DNA of 64,000 nucleotides from Spirochaetota bacterium (GCA_029265615.1 JAJUIB010000001.1:1-64000), one strand, 5' to 3'; positions 44,055-53,231 are shown, counted from the first letter of the stretch. Made by a program: numbers and translations. Notes: generated by a model from the sequence alone, not told the origin.

Positions 44055-45395
44055 ATGATCCCCGCGGAGCTTAAGGACAAGGTGCCGCCCCACAACGAGG
44101 AAGCCGAACAGGCTGTCCTTGGGGCGGTTTTGCTCGACCCGGAAGCGGTGCCGGCGGTACTCAAGTACCTCCGGCCCGAGGACTTCTACGTCAATGCAAA
44201 TAAAGAAGTCTTCGCGGGGATTATCTCGCTTTATGAAAAGGGGCAAAAGGCCGACCTTATCACGCTCACCGATGAGCTCAAAAACCTCGGTACTCTTGAC
44301 CGCTCCGGCGGCCCAGCCTACATCGCGGGTCTCACCTCGGTTACACCCTCTTCCGCAAACGTCGAGTACTACGCGCGCATTGTCCAGGAAACCTCTGTCC
44401 GGCGAAACCTCATCAAGATGTCGGCGGAGATCAGCGCAAAATCCCGCGACGAGTCGGTGGAAACCGGCTTGGTTCTCGATGAGGCCCAGGCGCGCATTTT
44501 CGACATCACGCAGAATCGCCAGTCGGTGACGTACAAAAGCGTCAAGGACCTTCTCCCCGATACCATCAAGACCATCGAAAAGCTTTTCAAAAACAAAAAC
44601 GCGTTTACCGGCGTGCCCTCCGGACTCGCCGATCTTGACTCGATGACCTCGGGCTTTCAGGATTCAGAGTTCATCGTGATCGGCGCCCGGCCTTCCATTG
44701 GAAAGACCGCACTTGCGCTTTCGATGGCCGCGCATGTCGCCATCCGCGAGCGCATTCCTTGCGCCTTCTTTTCGCTCGAGATGGCCGATTCCGCGATCAT
44801 GCAGCGTCTCATCTCAAGCGAGGCGCGCATCGCCTCGAATAAAATTCGCACCGGACTCATCAAGCCCTCGGATTTCAATGCGCTCATGGAGGCCGCCGGT
44901 CACATTTACGAGGCACCGCTGTACATTATCGACATGCCGAACATGAAGCTCCTTGATCTCCGCACCATGGCGCGGCGCCTTCGCGCCGAAAAGGGGGTGA
45001 AGATCGTGTTCATCGACTACCTCACTCTCATCACCCACGAGAACGCCGATCTTCCCCGCTGGGAGCAGATATCGAGCATCTCCCGATCGCTCAAGGCGCT
45101 GGCCCGCGAACTCAAAATACCCGTCGTTGCACTTTCTCAGCTCAAGCGCGAGTCGGAGGGCAAACAGCCCTCACTCGCCGACCTCCGCGAGTCTGGCTCC
45201 ATCGAGCAGGATGCCGATGTTATCCTTTTCCTCCATCGCGATCGAGAAATCGACAAAAAGCAGAACGAGCAGTCTCCCGTGATCGAGACCGAGCTCATTG
45301 TTGCAAAGCAACGCAACGGTCCCGTCGGCAAGACGACGATTGCCTTCCTTCCTTCGTACACGCGCTTCGAATCCCTCGACAAGCGGCTTTCCTAG
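44055..45395 (+). CDS. dnaB: Replicative DNA helicase DnaB
   Basis: 446 aa. The N-terminal DnaB domain (PPHNEEAEQAVLGAVLLDPE, about 11-30) is linked to a RecA-type ATPase: Walker A GARPSIGKTALAL near 215, Walker B VKIVFIDYLTLI near 315, LSQLKRESEGKQPSLADLRE near 358. It forms the hexamer that unwinds DNA at the fork. No intein. The ATG at 44055 is preferred over the TTG directly before it. Last large gene of the rpsF operon. Confidence 0.97.
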   Translation: MIPAELKDKVPPHNEEAEQAVLGAVLLDPEAVPAVLKYLRPEDFYVNANKEVFAGIISLYEKGQKADLITLTDELKNLGTLDRSGGPAYIAGLTSVTPSSANVEYYARIVQETSVRRNLIKMSAEISAKSRDESVETGLVLDEAQARIFDITQNRQSVTYKSVKDLLPDTIKTIEKLFKNKNAFTGVPSGLADLDSMTSGFQDSEFIVIGARPSIGKTALALSMAAHVAIRERIPCAFFSLEMADSAIMQRLISSEARIASNKIRTGLIKPSDFNALMEAAGHIYEAPLYIIDMPNMKLLDLRTMARRLRAEKGVKIVFIDYLTLITHENADLPRWEQISSISRSLKALARELKIPVVALSQLKRESEGKQPSLADLRESGSIEQDADVILFLHRDREIDKKQNEQSPVIETELIVAKQRNGPVGKTTIAFLPSYTRFESLDKRLS

Positions 45396-45435
45396 AAGTA
45401 CACTGAGAGTACCAGGGTTCGGGGAGGATAAGCAG

Positions 45436-45732
45436 ATGGGCTTCAGGGACGAGTACGACTTCAGCATACTCCAGAACGAAGCGGAACGAATGGTTATCGA
45501 AGAGCTTGAACGGCGCCTTGCCGAGCTCGCCGACCCTTCGATTTGCGTCTGCCAGGACTGCGTCCTCGACATGGCCGCCTGTGCCCTCAACGCCGTGCGG
45601 CCGATCTACCGTGTTTCGCTGCTTGGCACGATGTACGCTCACGCGCTCGACGGAAGCGCCTACGGCGAAGAGGTGCGCAAGGCCGTCGACCAGGCCATCG
45701 CAAAAATTCACGCAAAGCCCTCGCACGATTAG
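45436..45732 (+). CDS. ComFB-like small protein
   Basis: 98 aa. FRDEYDFSILQNEAERMVIE ELERRL is followed by the cysteine pattern ICVCQDCVLDMAACALN (about 34-50) and NAVRPIYRVS. This matches late-competence ComFB proteins, which carry a zinc-type Cys cluster; some cyanobacterial members bind cyclic dinucleotides. The ATG at 45436 has GGGGAGG upstream. It follows dnaB by 40 nt and may be cotranscribed. A cyclic-dinucleotide link here is speculation. Confidence 0.75.
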   Translation: MGFRDEYDFSILQNEAERMVIEELERRLAELADPSICVCQDCVLDMAACALNAVRPIYRVSLLGTMYAHALDGSAYGEEVRKAVDQAIAKIHAKPSHD

Positions 45733-45841
45733 CGCTCAAGTCGAGAACTTGGGCACCGCCTTAGGTTTCCAGAGATCGCCTGAATTGCTTTCTGTTGCCA
45801 GAGCGGCTTAGATTGCCCCAGGGCGCCAGAGTGCCGTGGCG

Positions 45842-46456
45842 CTATGCATCAGGTCCGGCTTCGAGCGAGCGGAGCGATTTGTAGGGCCCTTCGAACATCT
45901 GGGTAAAGGGCTCGGATTGGAGCGTCCGCCGTTTGTCCGCGAGCGTGCGTTCGTAGTAGTCCCGTCCGACCGGTATCACCGCAAGTTCGCCCTCTTTGAG
46001 CCCCGTGACGTGGAAAAGGAGCTTCTTCTCCTTCGCGCCCGCATAGGTGACAAAGACATCCTCGTTCTCCCCCGCCTCTTCCTCCGCTTTGGCGGCAAGA
46101 TAGTACTTCACAATTTCCACAGCGACGGGATCAAGGTCGTCGGCATAGATCTTCGCGCGCTCATAGAGCTCAGGGTACCCGATGAGCACCTCGCCTCCTG
46201 CGGGGACGGCGATTTTGCCAAGGTAGAAGGCGAAACGGTCGATTTCGGGCAAAATCGAAATGTCGGCCTTGCGCTTAAGCGACCTAAGCCGGACAGGAAG
46301 TTCCGGTTTGAGCATCGCGCCGCAGCGGGGGCAGGTCACGCTGAAAAACGTGCCCGCGAGAATTTCTTCGATGCGGCCGGGTTCGGCGTCGAGGTCAATC
46401 TCGTTCGGAAGATCGGCATCGAAAACCTGTTCGCACCTGCAGGTGACCTTGCGCAC
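45842..46456 (-). CDS. CpXC-domain protein
   Basis: 204 aa, cytoplasmic. The N-terminal domain has the two paired-cysteine knuckles CRC (residues 6-8) and CPRC (near 41) that define CpXC proteins, with acidic FDADLPNEIDLDA between. The rest is mixed alpha/beta with YPELYERAKIYADDLDPVAV. The molecular role of this family is not established. The GTG at 46456 has AAGGAGGA 6 nt upstream. It is the last gene of the leftward rpsB-to-rseP stretch, 18 nt after rseP. Confidence 0.8.
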   Translation of the reverse strand: MRKVTCRCEQVFDADLPNEIDLDAEPGRIEEILAGTFFSVTCPRCGAMLKPELPVRLRSLKRKADISILPEIDRFAFYLGKIAVPAGGEVLIGYPELYERAKIYADDLDPVAVEIVKYYLAAKAEEEAGENEDVFVTYAGAKEKKLLFHVTGLKEGELAVIPVGRDYYERTLADKRRTLQSEPFTQMFEGPYKSLRSLEAGPDA

Positions 46457-46474
46457 GTTATTCCTCCTTGTGGA

Positions 46475-47842
46475 CTATTTGCCGGCGAAGAAGAAAAGGT
46501 CGCTCAGCGTCGCAAGAACGAAGAGCGCGAAGACGAATGCCATGCCGATGAATTGGAAACGGTAGATGGTTCGCGTTTTGAGCGGCCGGGATCGCAGGCC
46601 TTCGATGAAAAACATGAGGATCATGCCGCCGTCGAGGGCGGGAATGGGAAGGAGGTTCATGAGGAAGAGACCAATGGAGAGAAAGGAGAGGAAGTTGAAG
46701 GCAATGACGATGCCATTCGCTCCGCCTGCGGCAATACCTTCGGTCGCCGTTGTGCCCACCATCCAGGTGATGCGCGCAGGACCCGAGATCGCCTTGAGAA
46801 GATCGACGCCTCGGAAGAGGGTGACAAGCCCTTTTACGGACAGGGCAAAGGTATTCCAGGTTTCGGACAGGCCGTCCACGATGGCGGCGCCGAAGCCTTC
46901 GCTCCGCACCGTGTGCGGCTGGGTGGCAAAGGATATGCCCAGGTTGGAGCCGCGCTCAGCGTAGGAAAGAACAATCCGCGCTTCGAAGCGTTCGCCGCCG
47001 CGCTCAACACCAAGGACAAGCCGTTCGGGACGGTTGGCAAGGTGAGAGAGGAGTTCGATCGCATGCCGTGCGGGCTTCCCTGCCGCCGTGACAATGCGGT
47101 CGCCGGGCTGGATACCCGCGATGTCCGCCGCACTTCCCGGCGCAACCTGCTCGACCACTGGGTCAATCCACGAATACAGCCCAAGCCGTCCTGCGCCCGT
47201 CGCTTTGTCGAGAGCCGGTCGCGCCTCGAGGATGAGGCGCTGTCCTTCGCGCTCCACCTCAATGCGGACGAGCTTGTCTGCGGCGACCGCGATGGCTTCC
47301 TGGAGGTCGGCGTAGTCGCGGATCTTCCGATCGTCGATTGCAAGAACGCGGTCGCCGCTTTTGAGGCCCGCGCGGTCGGCTGGGAGATTCGTCGGCGCGG
47401 GCTTTCCGTCAAGGCTGAACTCGCTTGCAAGGACGATCCTGTTCGAGGAAGTCGGAATCGTATAGCCCACCGTCGCAACGGCAATGGCGACAAGCGCCGC
47501 GAAAACAACGTTCGCAAGTGGCCCCGAGAGCGCGATGACGATGCGTCGCCAGGGCGAGGCTCCATAAAAGCTGCCCGGCTCGCGCGGAATGGTTTCGAGC
47601 TTGTGCTCAAGGGCCGTGCGGAAAGACTCTTCGCCCTTCATGCGGCAGTAACCGCCCATGGGAAAGGCGGATATGCGCCATTCGGTGCTCCCGCGTTTCC
47701 AAGCGACAAGGCGCGGCCCCCAGCCAATCGAAAATGCCTCGACCTCGACGCCGAGGGCGCGCGCGGCGAAAAAGTGCCCAAGCTCATGGACGAGGACGAC
47801 CAAGCCCAGGCCAAGGAGGCCTAAAATCACCGAAAGAATCAT
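46475..47842 (-). CDS. rseP: Site-2 membrane metalloprotease RseP
   Basis: 455 aa. The zinc motif HELGH is at residues 19-23 in the first transmembrane helix, two PDZ domains lie at about 150-290 (PADRAGLKSGDRVLAIDDRK, GSAADIAGIQPGDRIVTA), and the second catalytic motif NLLPIPALDGG is near 397. It cleaves transmembrane anti-sigma factors and remnant signal peptides within the membrane. The ATG at 47842 overlaps the dxr stop; a TTG codon precedes it. Context dxr-rseP is standard. Confidence 0.96.
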   Translation of the reverse strand: MILSVILGLLGLGLVVLVHELGHFFAARALGVEVEAFSIGWGPRLVAWKRGSTEWRISAFPMGGYCRMKGEESFRTALEHKLETIPREPGSFYGASPWRRIVIALSGPLANVVFAALVAIAVATVGYTIPTSSNRIVLASEFSLDGKPAPTNLPADRAGLKSGDRVLAIDDRKIRDYADLQEAIAVAADKLVRIEVEREGQRLILEARPALDKATGAGRLGLYSWIDPVVEQVAPGSAADIAGIQPGDRIVTAAGKPARHAIELLSHLANRPERLVLGVERGGERFEARIVLSYAERGSNLGISFATQPHTVRSEGFGAAIVDGLSETWNTFALSVKGLVTLFRGVDLLKAISGPARITWMVGTTATEGIAAGGANGIVIAFNFLSFLSIGLFLMNLLPIPALDGGMILMFFIEGLRSRPLKTRTIYRFQFIGMAFVFALFVLATLSDLFFFAGK

Positions 47843-48993
47843 CAAAGCTCCTTGACTGCGGATGCCGCGCGGCGGCGGGCCTCATGGTCGGCCGCGCGCA
47901 CCTCCGTAAGCGTTGCAAGATGGCGGGGCCACGGCGCGCGGAGCGTCGCTTCCACGACGCGGGCGATGCCGAGAAAGCCGAGCTCGCCGCGCTCAAATGC
48001 GGCGACCGCCACTTCGTCGGCGGCGTTGTAGGCGACGGTTGCTCCCTCGCCGTGGGCGAGCGCCTCATATGCAAGGCCGAGGAGGGGATAGCGCGCGGGA
48101 TCAACCGCACGGAATTCGAGGCTGCGACCTGCTAGTTCAAGGCGGCCGAAGGGCGAGGCGAGGCTCTCAGGCCAGGAAAGCGCGTTGAGGATGGGAATTC
48201 GCATGTCCGCCTCGGAGATGTTGGCATAGAGCGAGGCGTCACGCGCACGGACAAGGGCGTGGACGAGGCTCTGAGGATGGATAAGTACCTTGACGCGGTC
48301 GGGCGTAAAGCCGAATAGCCGTGCAGCCTCTATCACCTCAAGGCCTTTGTTGGCCATGGTTGCGGAGTCAATGGATATTTTTCGGCCCATCTGCCAGTTG
48401 GGATGGGCTGCCGCCTCATCGGGGCGCACCGAGGCAAGATCGGCAAGGGGGCGGTCGCGAAATGCGCCGCCTGAGGCTGTTATGCAGAGCTCCTCGATTT
48501 CGTCGACTCCAATCCGCCTGACAAGTTGAAAAAGCGCGGCGTGTTCCGAATCAATGGGGATGATTGCGCGTCCGTGCTTCTCCGCCGCAGTCTTAAGGAG
48601 CCCAAATGCCATGACCACGCTTTCCTTATTCGCAAGCGCAAGGTCCTTCCCCGATTCAAGGGCGGCGAGCGAGGGAACAAGCCCCGCCGCGCCCGCGGCG
48701 CCATTCACGACAAGATCGGCTTCTGTATCGCGGATCAGCGTATCGAGACCCGCTTCTCCTCGATAGACGATCGCGTCTGATGCCGCCTCTGCAGCATCCG
48801 GCTCTGTGTGTGGGTCGGCGAGGCACAGCCGTGCTTCGGGCCAGGCGCGTGCCGCGTCAAGAAGCGCACGCGCATTCCGCCCCGCCGCGAGGGCAACGAC
48901 TTCAAAGCGTCCGGGAAACGATGCGACGGCTTCGAGCGTTTGACGCCCGATCGATCCCGTGGCGCCTACAAGGATAAGGCGTTTTTTATTCAC
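47842..48993 (-). CDS. dxr: 1-deoxy-D-xylulose 5-phosphate reductoisomerase
   Basis: 383 aa. NADPH loop LVGATGSIGRQTLEAV at the N-terminus, LANKESVVMAF near 120, metal-binding PIDSEHAALFQL near 145, ITASGGAFRD near 170 and HPNWQMGRKISIDSATMANK near 197-216. It makes MEP, the committed step of non-mevalonate isoprenoid synthesis, supplying the prenyl units used by UppS two genes upstream. The start is a GTG; AGGTGA stands upstream. Confidence 0.97.
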   Translation of the reverse strand: MNKKRLILVGATGSIGRQTLEAVASFPGRFEVVALAAGRNARALLDAARAWPEARLCLADPHTEPDAAEAASDAIVYRGEAGLDTLIRDTEADLVVNGAAGAAGLVPSLAALESGKDLALANKESVVMAFGLLKTAAEKHGRAIIPIDSEHAALFQLVRRIGVDEIEELCITASGGAFRDRPLADLASVRPDEAAAHPNWQMGRKISIDSATMANKGLEVIEAARLFGFTPDRVKVLIHPQSLVHALVRARDASLYANISEADMRIPILNALSWPESLASPFGRLELAGRSLEFRAVDPARYPLLGLAYEALAHGEGATVAYNAADEVAVAAFERGELGFLGIARVVEATLRAPWPRHLATLTEVRAADHEARRRAASAVKEL

Positions 48994-48996
48994 AGT

Positions 48997-49857
48997 TCAC
49001 CTAAAAAGCCCAAAGGCGACGATACCGGCGAAAAAGAGCGGCGCCGCGTAGAGGAGCGAGTCGAAAGAGTCGAGCATGCCACCCCGTCCCGGGACGCGCG
49101 CGCCTGAATCCTTCGCGCCGGCGCTGCGTTTGAGCGCGCTTTCAAAAAGGTCGCCGACGATCGCAGCCGCCGCGACGAGGAGAGAAAGTAGCGCGATTCC
49201 CGCGCGCGGAAGGCCGCATGCGCCGGGAAAGACCGCATCGGCCAGAATGCCGCCAGAAAGCGCGCCGATGAAGGCACCGGCGAATCCCGCAAGGCTCTTG
49301 TTGGGCGATGCAGCGACAAGGCCCCGGCGCTTTCCGAGCGTCATACCCATGAGCCATGCGATCGAATCGCTTCCGAACACCATGAGTGCAAAGGAGAGAA
49401 TCGCCTCGCTTGCGCGAGGAGGGCTTGTGACGATGAGCACGGTAAAGCCGGAAAGCATGCCGGGGTAGATGAGCGCAAAGCCCTCGGCCGCCGCACGGGA
49501 AAGGGCATCGGGTAGCTTCTCCTGCGCGCTGAAGGCGATGGGGGCGAAAACAACAAGGGATAGAAGCGCGGTCGAAAGAATGCCTATGCCCGCAGCCTCG
49601 AGAGGGCTTCCTCCGATAAAGGCGCCTGCATAGAACGAGAGTGTGACAAGCGCGGAGCGCAGGCCGCACAGCGCAGGACTGACCCTGACGCCCCGCTTTT
49701 CGAACAGCCGTCCGAGTTCGACGCCGGAGCCCGCGGCAAAGGCCGTAAGGAGGGCGACGGTCGCTGCGTGGCGAGCTGCGGGGAGAAGCCAGACGATTGC
49801 GACAATCGCAGGAAGGCCTAAGAAAAAGAGAAGCAGGCGCTGGACAAGATTGCTCAT
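48997..49857 (-). CDS. cdsA: Phosphatidate cytidylyltransferase
   Basis: 286 aa, about eight transmembrane segments. It makes CDP-diacylglycerol for phospholipids. Conserved cytoplasmic end: GDLFESALKRSAGAKDSGARVP followed by GRGGMLDSFDS (about 237-268). Family members read PGHGG-(I/V)-(L/M)-D-R-x-D there; here His is Arg and the Arg is Ser, while both Asp residues remain. MVFGSDSIAWLMGMTLGKRR matches the middle motif. The ATG at 49857 overlaps the uppS stop; longer in-frame readings run through uppS. Confidence 0.92.
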   Translation of the reverse strand: MSNLVQRLLLFFLGLPAIVAIVWLLPAARHAATVALLTAFAAGSGVELGRLFEKRGVRVSPALCGLRSALVTLSFYAGAFIGGSPLEAAGIGILSTALLSLVVFAPIAFSAQEKLPDALSRAAAEGFALIYPGMLSGFTVLIVTSPPRASEAILSFALMVFGSDSIAWLMGMTLGKRRGLVAASPNKSLAGFAGAFIGALSGGILADAVFPGACGLPRAGIALLSLLVAAAAIVGDLFESALKRSAGAKDSGARVPGRGGMLDSFDSLLYAAPLFFAGIVAFGLFR

Positions 49858-50552
49858 GCGGTTCCGCCAAAGCGCCGCTCGCGGTGGCAGTATTCCTCCA
49901 CGGCTGCGGCAAGGTCCTCCGGCCGGAAGTCGGGCCAGAGTGTCTTTACGAACACAAGTTCGGCGTAGGCCGATTCCCAAAGCAGAAAGTTCGACAGGCG
50001 CATTTCTCCGCCCGGCCGTAAAACGAGGTCGGGGTCGGGGATTTCCGGGTGATCGAGATTCGCCGTGATGCCTTTCTCGGTCAGAGCTTCCCCCCGCGCC
50101 GCAAGCCGACGTGCCGCGCGAACAATCTCGTCTCGTCCGCCATAGTTGATCGCGAGAATGACCGTCAAGCGCTCGAAGCTCTTTGTGTCCGCCTCGACGC
50201 GGCGGATTTCGGCAAGGACGTCGGGCGGTAGACCATCAGGATTGCCTGAGTGGACAACTCGGATGCCATTGGCGCGATAAAAATCCAGCTCCGCCGCAAG
50301 ATGCTTCTTGATGAGGCCCATGAGGAAACCGACTTCTTCGGCTGTGCGCTTCCAGTTTTCGGTGGAAAAGGTATAGAGCGTAAGATAACGTATTCCGATA
50401 TCCTCGGCGGCTTTGACGATGCGCTTTGCGGCCTCAAGTCCTTGACGATGGCCTTCGGTGCGGGGTAGCCCCCGCACCGTGGCCCAACGGCCATTGCCGT
50501 CCATAAAAATCGCGACATGCTGAGGGACGGGACGCGACGCGGGTGCGGGCAT
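49854..50552 (-). CDS. uppS: Undecaprenyl diphosphate synthase
   Basis: 232 aa. Catalytic MDGNGRWAT near 17-25, GHRQGLEAAKRIV, YTFSTENWKR near 60 and LRPGGEMRLSNFLLW near 180. The last motif normally reads RTSGE-x-R-(L/I)-SNF; the catalytic Arg, Glu and Arg are kept. It builds the C55 lipid carrier for peptidoglycan from IPP. Coupled to cdsA by ATGA; frr lies 14 nt upstream. Confidence 0.96.
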   Translation of the reverse strand: MPAPASRPVPQHVAIFMDGNGRWATVRGLPRTEGHRQGLEAAKRIVKAAEDIGIRYLTLYTFSTENWKRTAEEVGFLMGLIKKHLAAELDFYRANGIRVVHSGNPDGLPPDVLAEIRRVEADTKSFERLTVILAINYGGRDEIVRAARRLAARGEALTEKGITANLDHPEIPDPDLVLRPGGEMRLSNFLLWESAYAELVFVKTLWPDFRPEDLAAAVEEYCHRERRFGGTA

Positions 50553-50566
50553 GGAAGGACTCCTTC

Positions 50567-51121
50567 CTATATTTCCATGATTTCTTTTTCTTTTTCTTCC
50601 ACGGCCTTGCCAATCTGCGCAATGTAGGAGTCGGTCAGCTTCTGAAGCTCGTCCTCCTCCTTTTTGATGGTGTCTTCGGCAACGCCGCCCGCCGCAAGCT
50701 GCTTTTTCAGCTCTTCAAGGCCGTCGCGGCGGATGTTGCGGATCTGGACACGAGACTGCTCGGCCATGTTTTTTGCCTGTTTGGCAAGCTCTTTGCGGCG
50801 CTCCTGAGTGAGCGGCGGGACGGCGATCCGGATGACCTTGCCGTCGTTTGACGGGTTGAGCGAAAGCTCCGATTTCTGAATGGCCTTTTCGATTTCGCCG
50901 ATGAGACTACGGTCCCAGGGCTGAATGACGATCAACCGCGCCTCGGGCACTGAGACGGTTGCAACCTGGGCGAGGGGGGTTTTCTGACCGTAATAGTCCA
51001 CCCGGATCTTGTCGAGCAGGGCGGGAGAGGCCCGTCCCGTCCGTACGCCATTGAACTCGTTTTTGAGCGCTTCAAGGGCCTTTTTCATTTTTTCTTCGCA
51101 GGCGGTTTTGACGGAATCCAT
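50567..51121 (-). CDS. frr: Ribosome recycling factor
   Basis: 184 aa, the standard length. KMKKALEALKNEFNGVRTGR and ASPALLDKIRVDYYGQKTPL, then LIVIQPWDRSLIGEIEKAIQ, LNPSNDGKVIRIAVPPLTQE are all canonical. It splits post-termination ribosomes with EF-G. The ATG at 51121 follows AAAGGGGACAGT. The usual pyrH between tsf and frr is missing. Confidence 0.98.
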   Translation of the reverse strand: MDSVKTACEEKMKKALEALKNEFNGVRTGRASPALLDKIRVDYYGQKTPLAQVATVSVPEARLIVIQPWDRSLIGEIEKAIQKSELSLNPSNDGKVIRIAVPPLTQERRKELAKQAKNMAEQSRVQIRNIRRDGLEELKKQLAAGGVAEDTIKKEEDELQKLTDSYIAQIGKAVEEKEKEIMEI

Positions 51122-51143
51122 ACTGTCCCCTTTATGCGTTGAA

Positions 51144-51210
51144 GGCCCGGCCAAGGGCCGGGCCGTGATAGCCACGCGCAGAACCGATGCTGCATCCGTC
51201 CCGCGCGTGG
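51144..51210 (-). other. Two strong hairpins in the tsf-frr gap
   Basis: GGCCCGGCC-AAG-GGCCGGGCC (51144-51164), a perfect 9-bp stem, and CCACGCGC...GCGCGTGG (51172-51179 with 51203-51210), a perfect 8-bp stem. Neither is followed by a U-run in the direction of transcription. They may attenuate or process the message. Confidence 0.5.
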
Positions 51211-51268
51211 AATGTCGAAGCCGGGAGATTCGCCCCTGTGTTCAGGGCGCCATCTTCCAGCCCCGGAG

Positions 51269-52120
51269 TCAGGCCTCGCCCACCTTCACGCGGAGGAAGT
51301 CGACGAGCTCGAGTTTGCAGCCCGCTTCCTTGGCGACATTCGCCATAAACTGGGCGACGGGCGTCTTTTCTTCCTTCACGAAACCCTGTTCAAGGAGGCA
51401 GATTTCCGAGAAGAGCTTCTTGAGCTTGCCCTGCAGGATGCCCTGGATGACCTTTTCCGGCTTGCCCTTCATTTTCTCGTCACCCTCGACCTGGGCCTTG
51501 AATATCTCCTCCTGCTCCTTAATCCAAGCGGCGGAAGGCTTCGAGCTATCGAGGAACATCGGGTTGAAGGCCGCGATGTGGAGCGCGACATCGTGCACGA
51601 ATGCAGCGACCTTCTCGTTCTTGAATGCCTCGGACTTGTCGGCGCGGAATTTAACGATGACGCCAAGGCTGCCCTCGCCGTGGATATAGGAATGGAGGAA
51701 CTCGTCCTGAGCCGCCGTGATGAGCTTCACGCGCTTAAGGGTGATGTTCTCCTTAATGACCGAAGCGACGTCCTTCACCATGCCTTCGAATTCGGGCGTA
51801 ACTTCCCCGATGTTCTTGTCGAGGGCAAGGCCGACGAGCTTTTCGCCAAAGGCAATAAAATCGGCATTACGTGCGACAAAATCGGTTTCGCAGGCGATCT
51901 CGACGAGGGCGACCTTGCCTGCCCCTTCTTTGACAAATACGCGCCCCTCATTAGTGGCGCGGCCGGCGCGCTTCTCGACGCCTGCCATGCCCCACTCGCG
52001 AAGGAGTTTCTCGGCGCCGGCGAAATCACCATTCGCCTCGGTGAGCGCCTTTTTGCAGTCCATCATGCCGGCGCCGGTTTTCTCGCGGAGCGCCTTGATA
52101 TCACTCGCCTTGATGTCCAT
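51269..52120 (-). CDS. tsf: Elongation factor Ts
   Basis: 283 aa. The N-terminal UBA-like module DIKALREKTGAGMMDCKKAL, TEANGDFAGAEKLLREWG precedes the dimerisation core with VALVEIACETDFVARNADFI near 72-91 (TDFVA interacts with EF-Tu). It recycles EF-Tu GDP. The ATG at 52120 follows GGAGGACAAGAC. The gene is 18 nt after rpsB. Confidence 0.98.
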   Translation of the reverse strand: MDIKASDIKALREKTGAGMMDCKKALTEANGDFAGAEKLLREWGMAGVEKRAGRATNEGRVFVKEGAGKVALVEIACETDFVARNADFIAFGEKLVGLALDKNIGEVTPEFEGMVKDVASVIKENITLKRVKLITAAQDEFLHSYIHGEGSLGVIVKFRADKSEAFKNEKVAAFVHDVALHIAAFNPMFLDSSKPSAAWIKEQEEIFKAQVEGDEKMKGKPEKVIQGILQGKLKKLFSEICLLEQGFVKEEKTPVAQFMANVAKEAGCKLELVDFLRVKVGEA

Positions 52121-52138
52121 GTCTTGTCCTCCGCACGC

Positions 52139-53017
52139 TTACTTCGTTTCGTAGAGCCGGTCTTCGTCGACGGGGAGGGGCGGCTCTTCAGCGTTTTCCT
52201 CCACCTCAGGCTTGGTGTCGCCCTGGTAGGTAGCCGGATCAATCTCGACCTCGGCTTCCTCTTGGGCAGGGGCGGCATCGGTCTTGACCTCGTCGGTCTC
52301 GTCTGCGGCGAGATTTTCAATGATCTTGAGACCCTCGGCGGCGCCGGCTTCGACAACGGCGTTGGCGATGATCTGGGTGAAGAGGCTGATCGAGCGGATG
52401 GCGTCGTCGTTGCCCGGAATGGGGTAGGTGATGCCCTCGGGATTGCAGTTTGTGTCGACAACGGCAACGATGGGGATGCCGAGGCGCTGGGCCTCAGCCA
52501 CGGCGATAGCCTCCTTGCGGGTATCGATCACAAAGATGATGCCAGGCAGGTCCTTCATCTCCTTGATGCCGCCGAGGTTCTTTTCGAGCTTCGCCTTCTC
52601 CTTCTGGAGGCTGGCGATCTCTTTTTTTGTGAGGCTTTCGAAGGTGCCGTCGACCTCCATCTTCTCGATCTTCTTGAGGCGGAGGATGGACTTTTTGATC
52701 GTGGCGAAATTGGTGAGCATGCCGCCAAGCCAGCGGTTGTTCACATAGAACTGTTCACAGCGCTCGGCTTCTTTCTGGATGGCCGCCTGTGCCTGCTTTT
52801 TGGTGCCGACAAACAACACGGCCTTGCCGGAGCTGACCGTCTTTTGAACGGCGTCATAGGCCTCTTTGATAGCCTGAATTGTCTTCTGGAGATCAATGAT
52901 GTGGATCCCGTTGCGCTCAGCGAAGATGTACTTCTTCATGCGCGGATCCCAGCGCTTGACCTGGTGTCCGAAGTGGACGCCGGACTCAAGCAGGTTCTTC
53001 ATGGTAACGACAGCCAT
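52139..53017 (-). CDS. rpsB: Ribosomal protein uS2
   Basis: 292 aa. Canonical core [79 protein letters not shown] and [12 protein letters not shown]. About 55 extra acidic residues (Glu/Pro/Ala-rich) extend the C-terminus. The ATG at 53017 follows GGGAGGAATCTC. Confidence 0.98.
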   Translation of the reverse strand: MAVVTMKNLLESGVHFGHQVKRWDPRMKKYIFAERNGIHIIDLQKTIQAIKEAYDAVQKTVSSGKAVLFVGTKKQAQAAIQKEAERCEQFYVNNRWLGGMLTNFATIKKSILRLKKIEKMEVDGTFESLTKKEIASLQKEKAKLEKNLGGIKEMKDLPGIIFVIDTRKEAIAVAEAQRLGIPIVAVVDTNCNPEGITYPIPGNDDAIRSISLFTQIIANAVVEAGAAEGLKIIENLAADETDEVKTDAAPAQEEAEVEIDPATYQGDTKPEVEENAEEPPLPVDEDRLYETK

Positions 53018-53231
53018 GAGATTCCTCCCGCGGCCGGTCCATATAACGGCCGGCCCCCGTCACTGTATCTCGCTCCACAATCTATGGCGTGGAACGGAAA
53101 ATCTCCGTCCAGGTGCGAAGCCGACGGCTGCCGCTCACCTGCGCGGATGCGCAAGCCGCCCGTACAGGGCATTGCGCGTTACTCGGTACGACGGTCCCGG
53201 GCCTAAGGCCTAAGGCCTAAGGGCCTGCGGA
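53018..53231 (-). other. rpsB 5' region, possible leader
   Basis: 214 nt without a gene. A GGCCGG...CCGGCC hairpin (53032-53055) stands just before the Shine-Dalgarno, and smaller stems lie upstream. I could not pick a convincing promoter. rpsB leaders often bind S2; that is inference here. Confidence 0.3.
53200..53220. repeat. 7-bp tandem repeat x3
   Basis: Three perfect copies of GGCCTAA, followed by GGGCCT, just after the maf stop codon. Confidence 0.9.

Noticed and set aside
45733-45841. Terminator between the convergent comFB-like and CpXC genes
   Set aside because: A 6-bp stem (GCGCCA/TGGCGC, 45823-45842) is present but without T-runs.
45836-47824. 662-codon open frame on the plus strand, opposite the CpXC gene and rseP
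   Set aside because: Crosses two well-identified genes; composition is that of an antisense frame in GC-rich DNA.
51212-53206. 664-codon open frame on the plus strand, opposite tsf and rpsB
   Set aside because: Both opposing genes are canonical; the frame spans their intergenic gap and has no domain.
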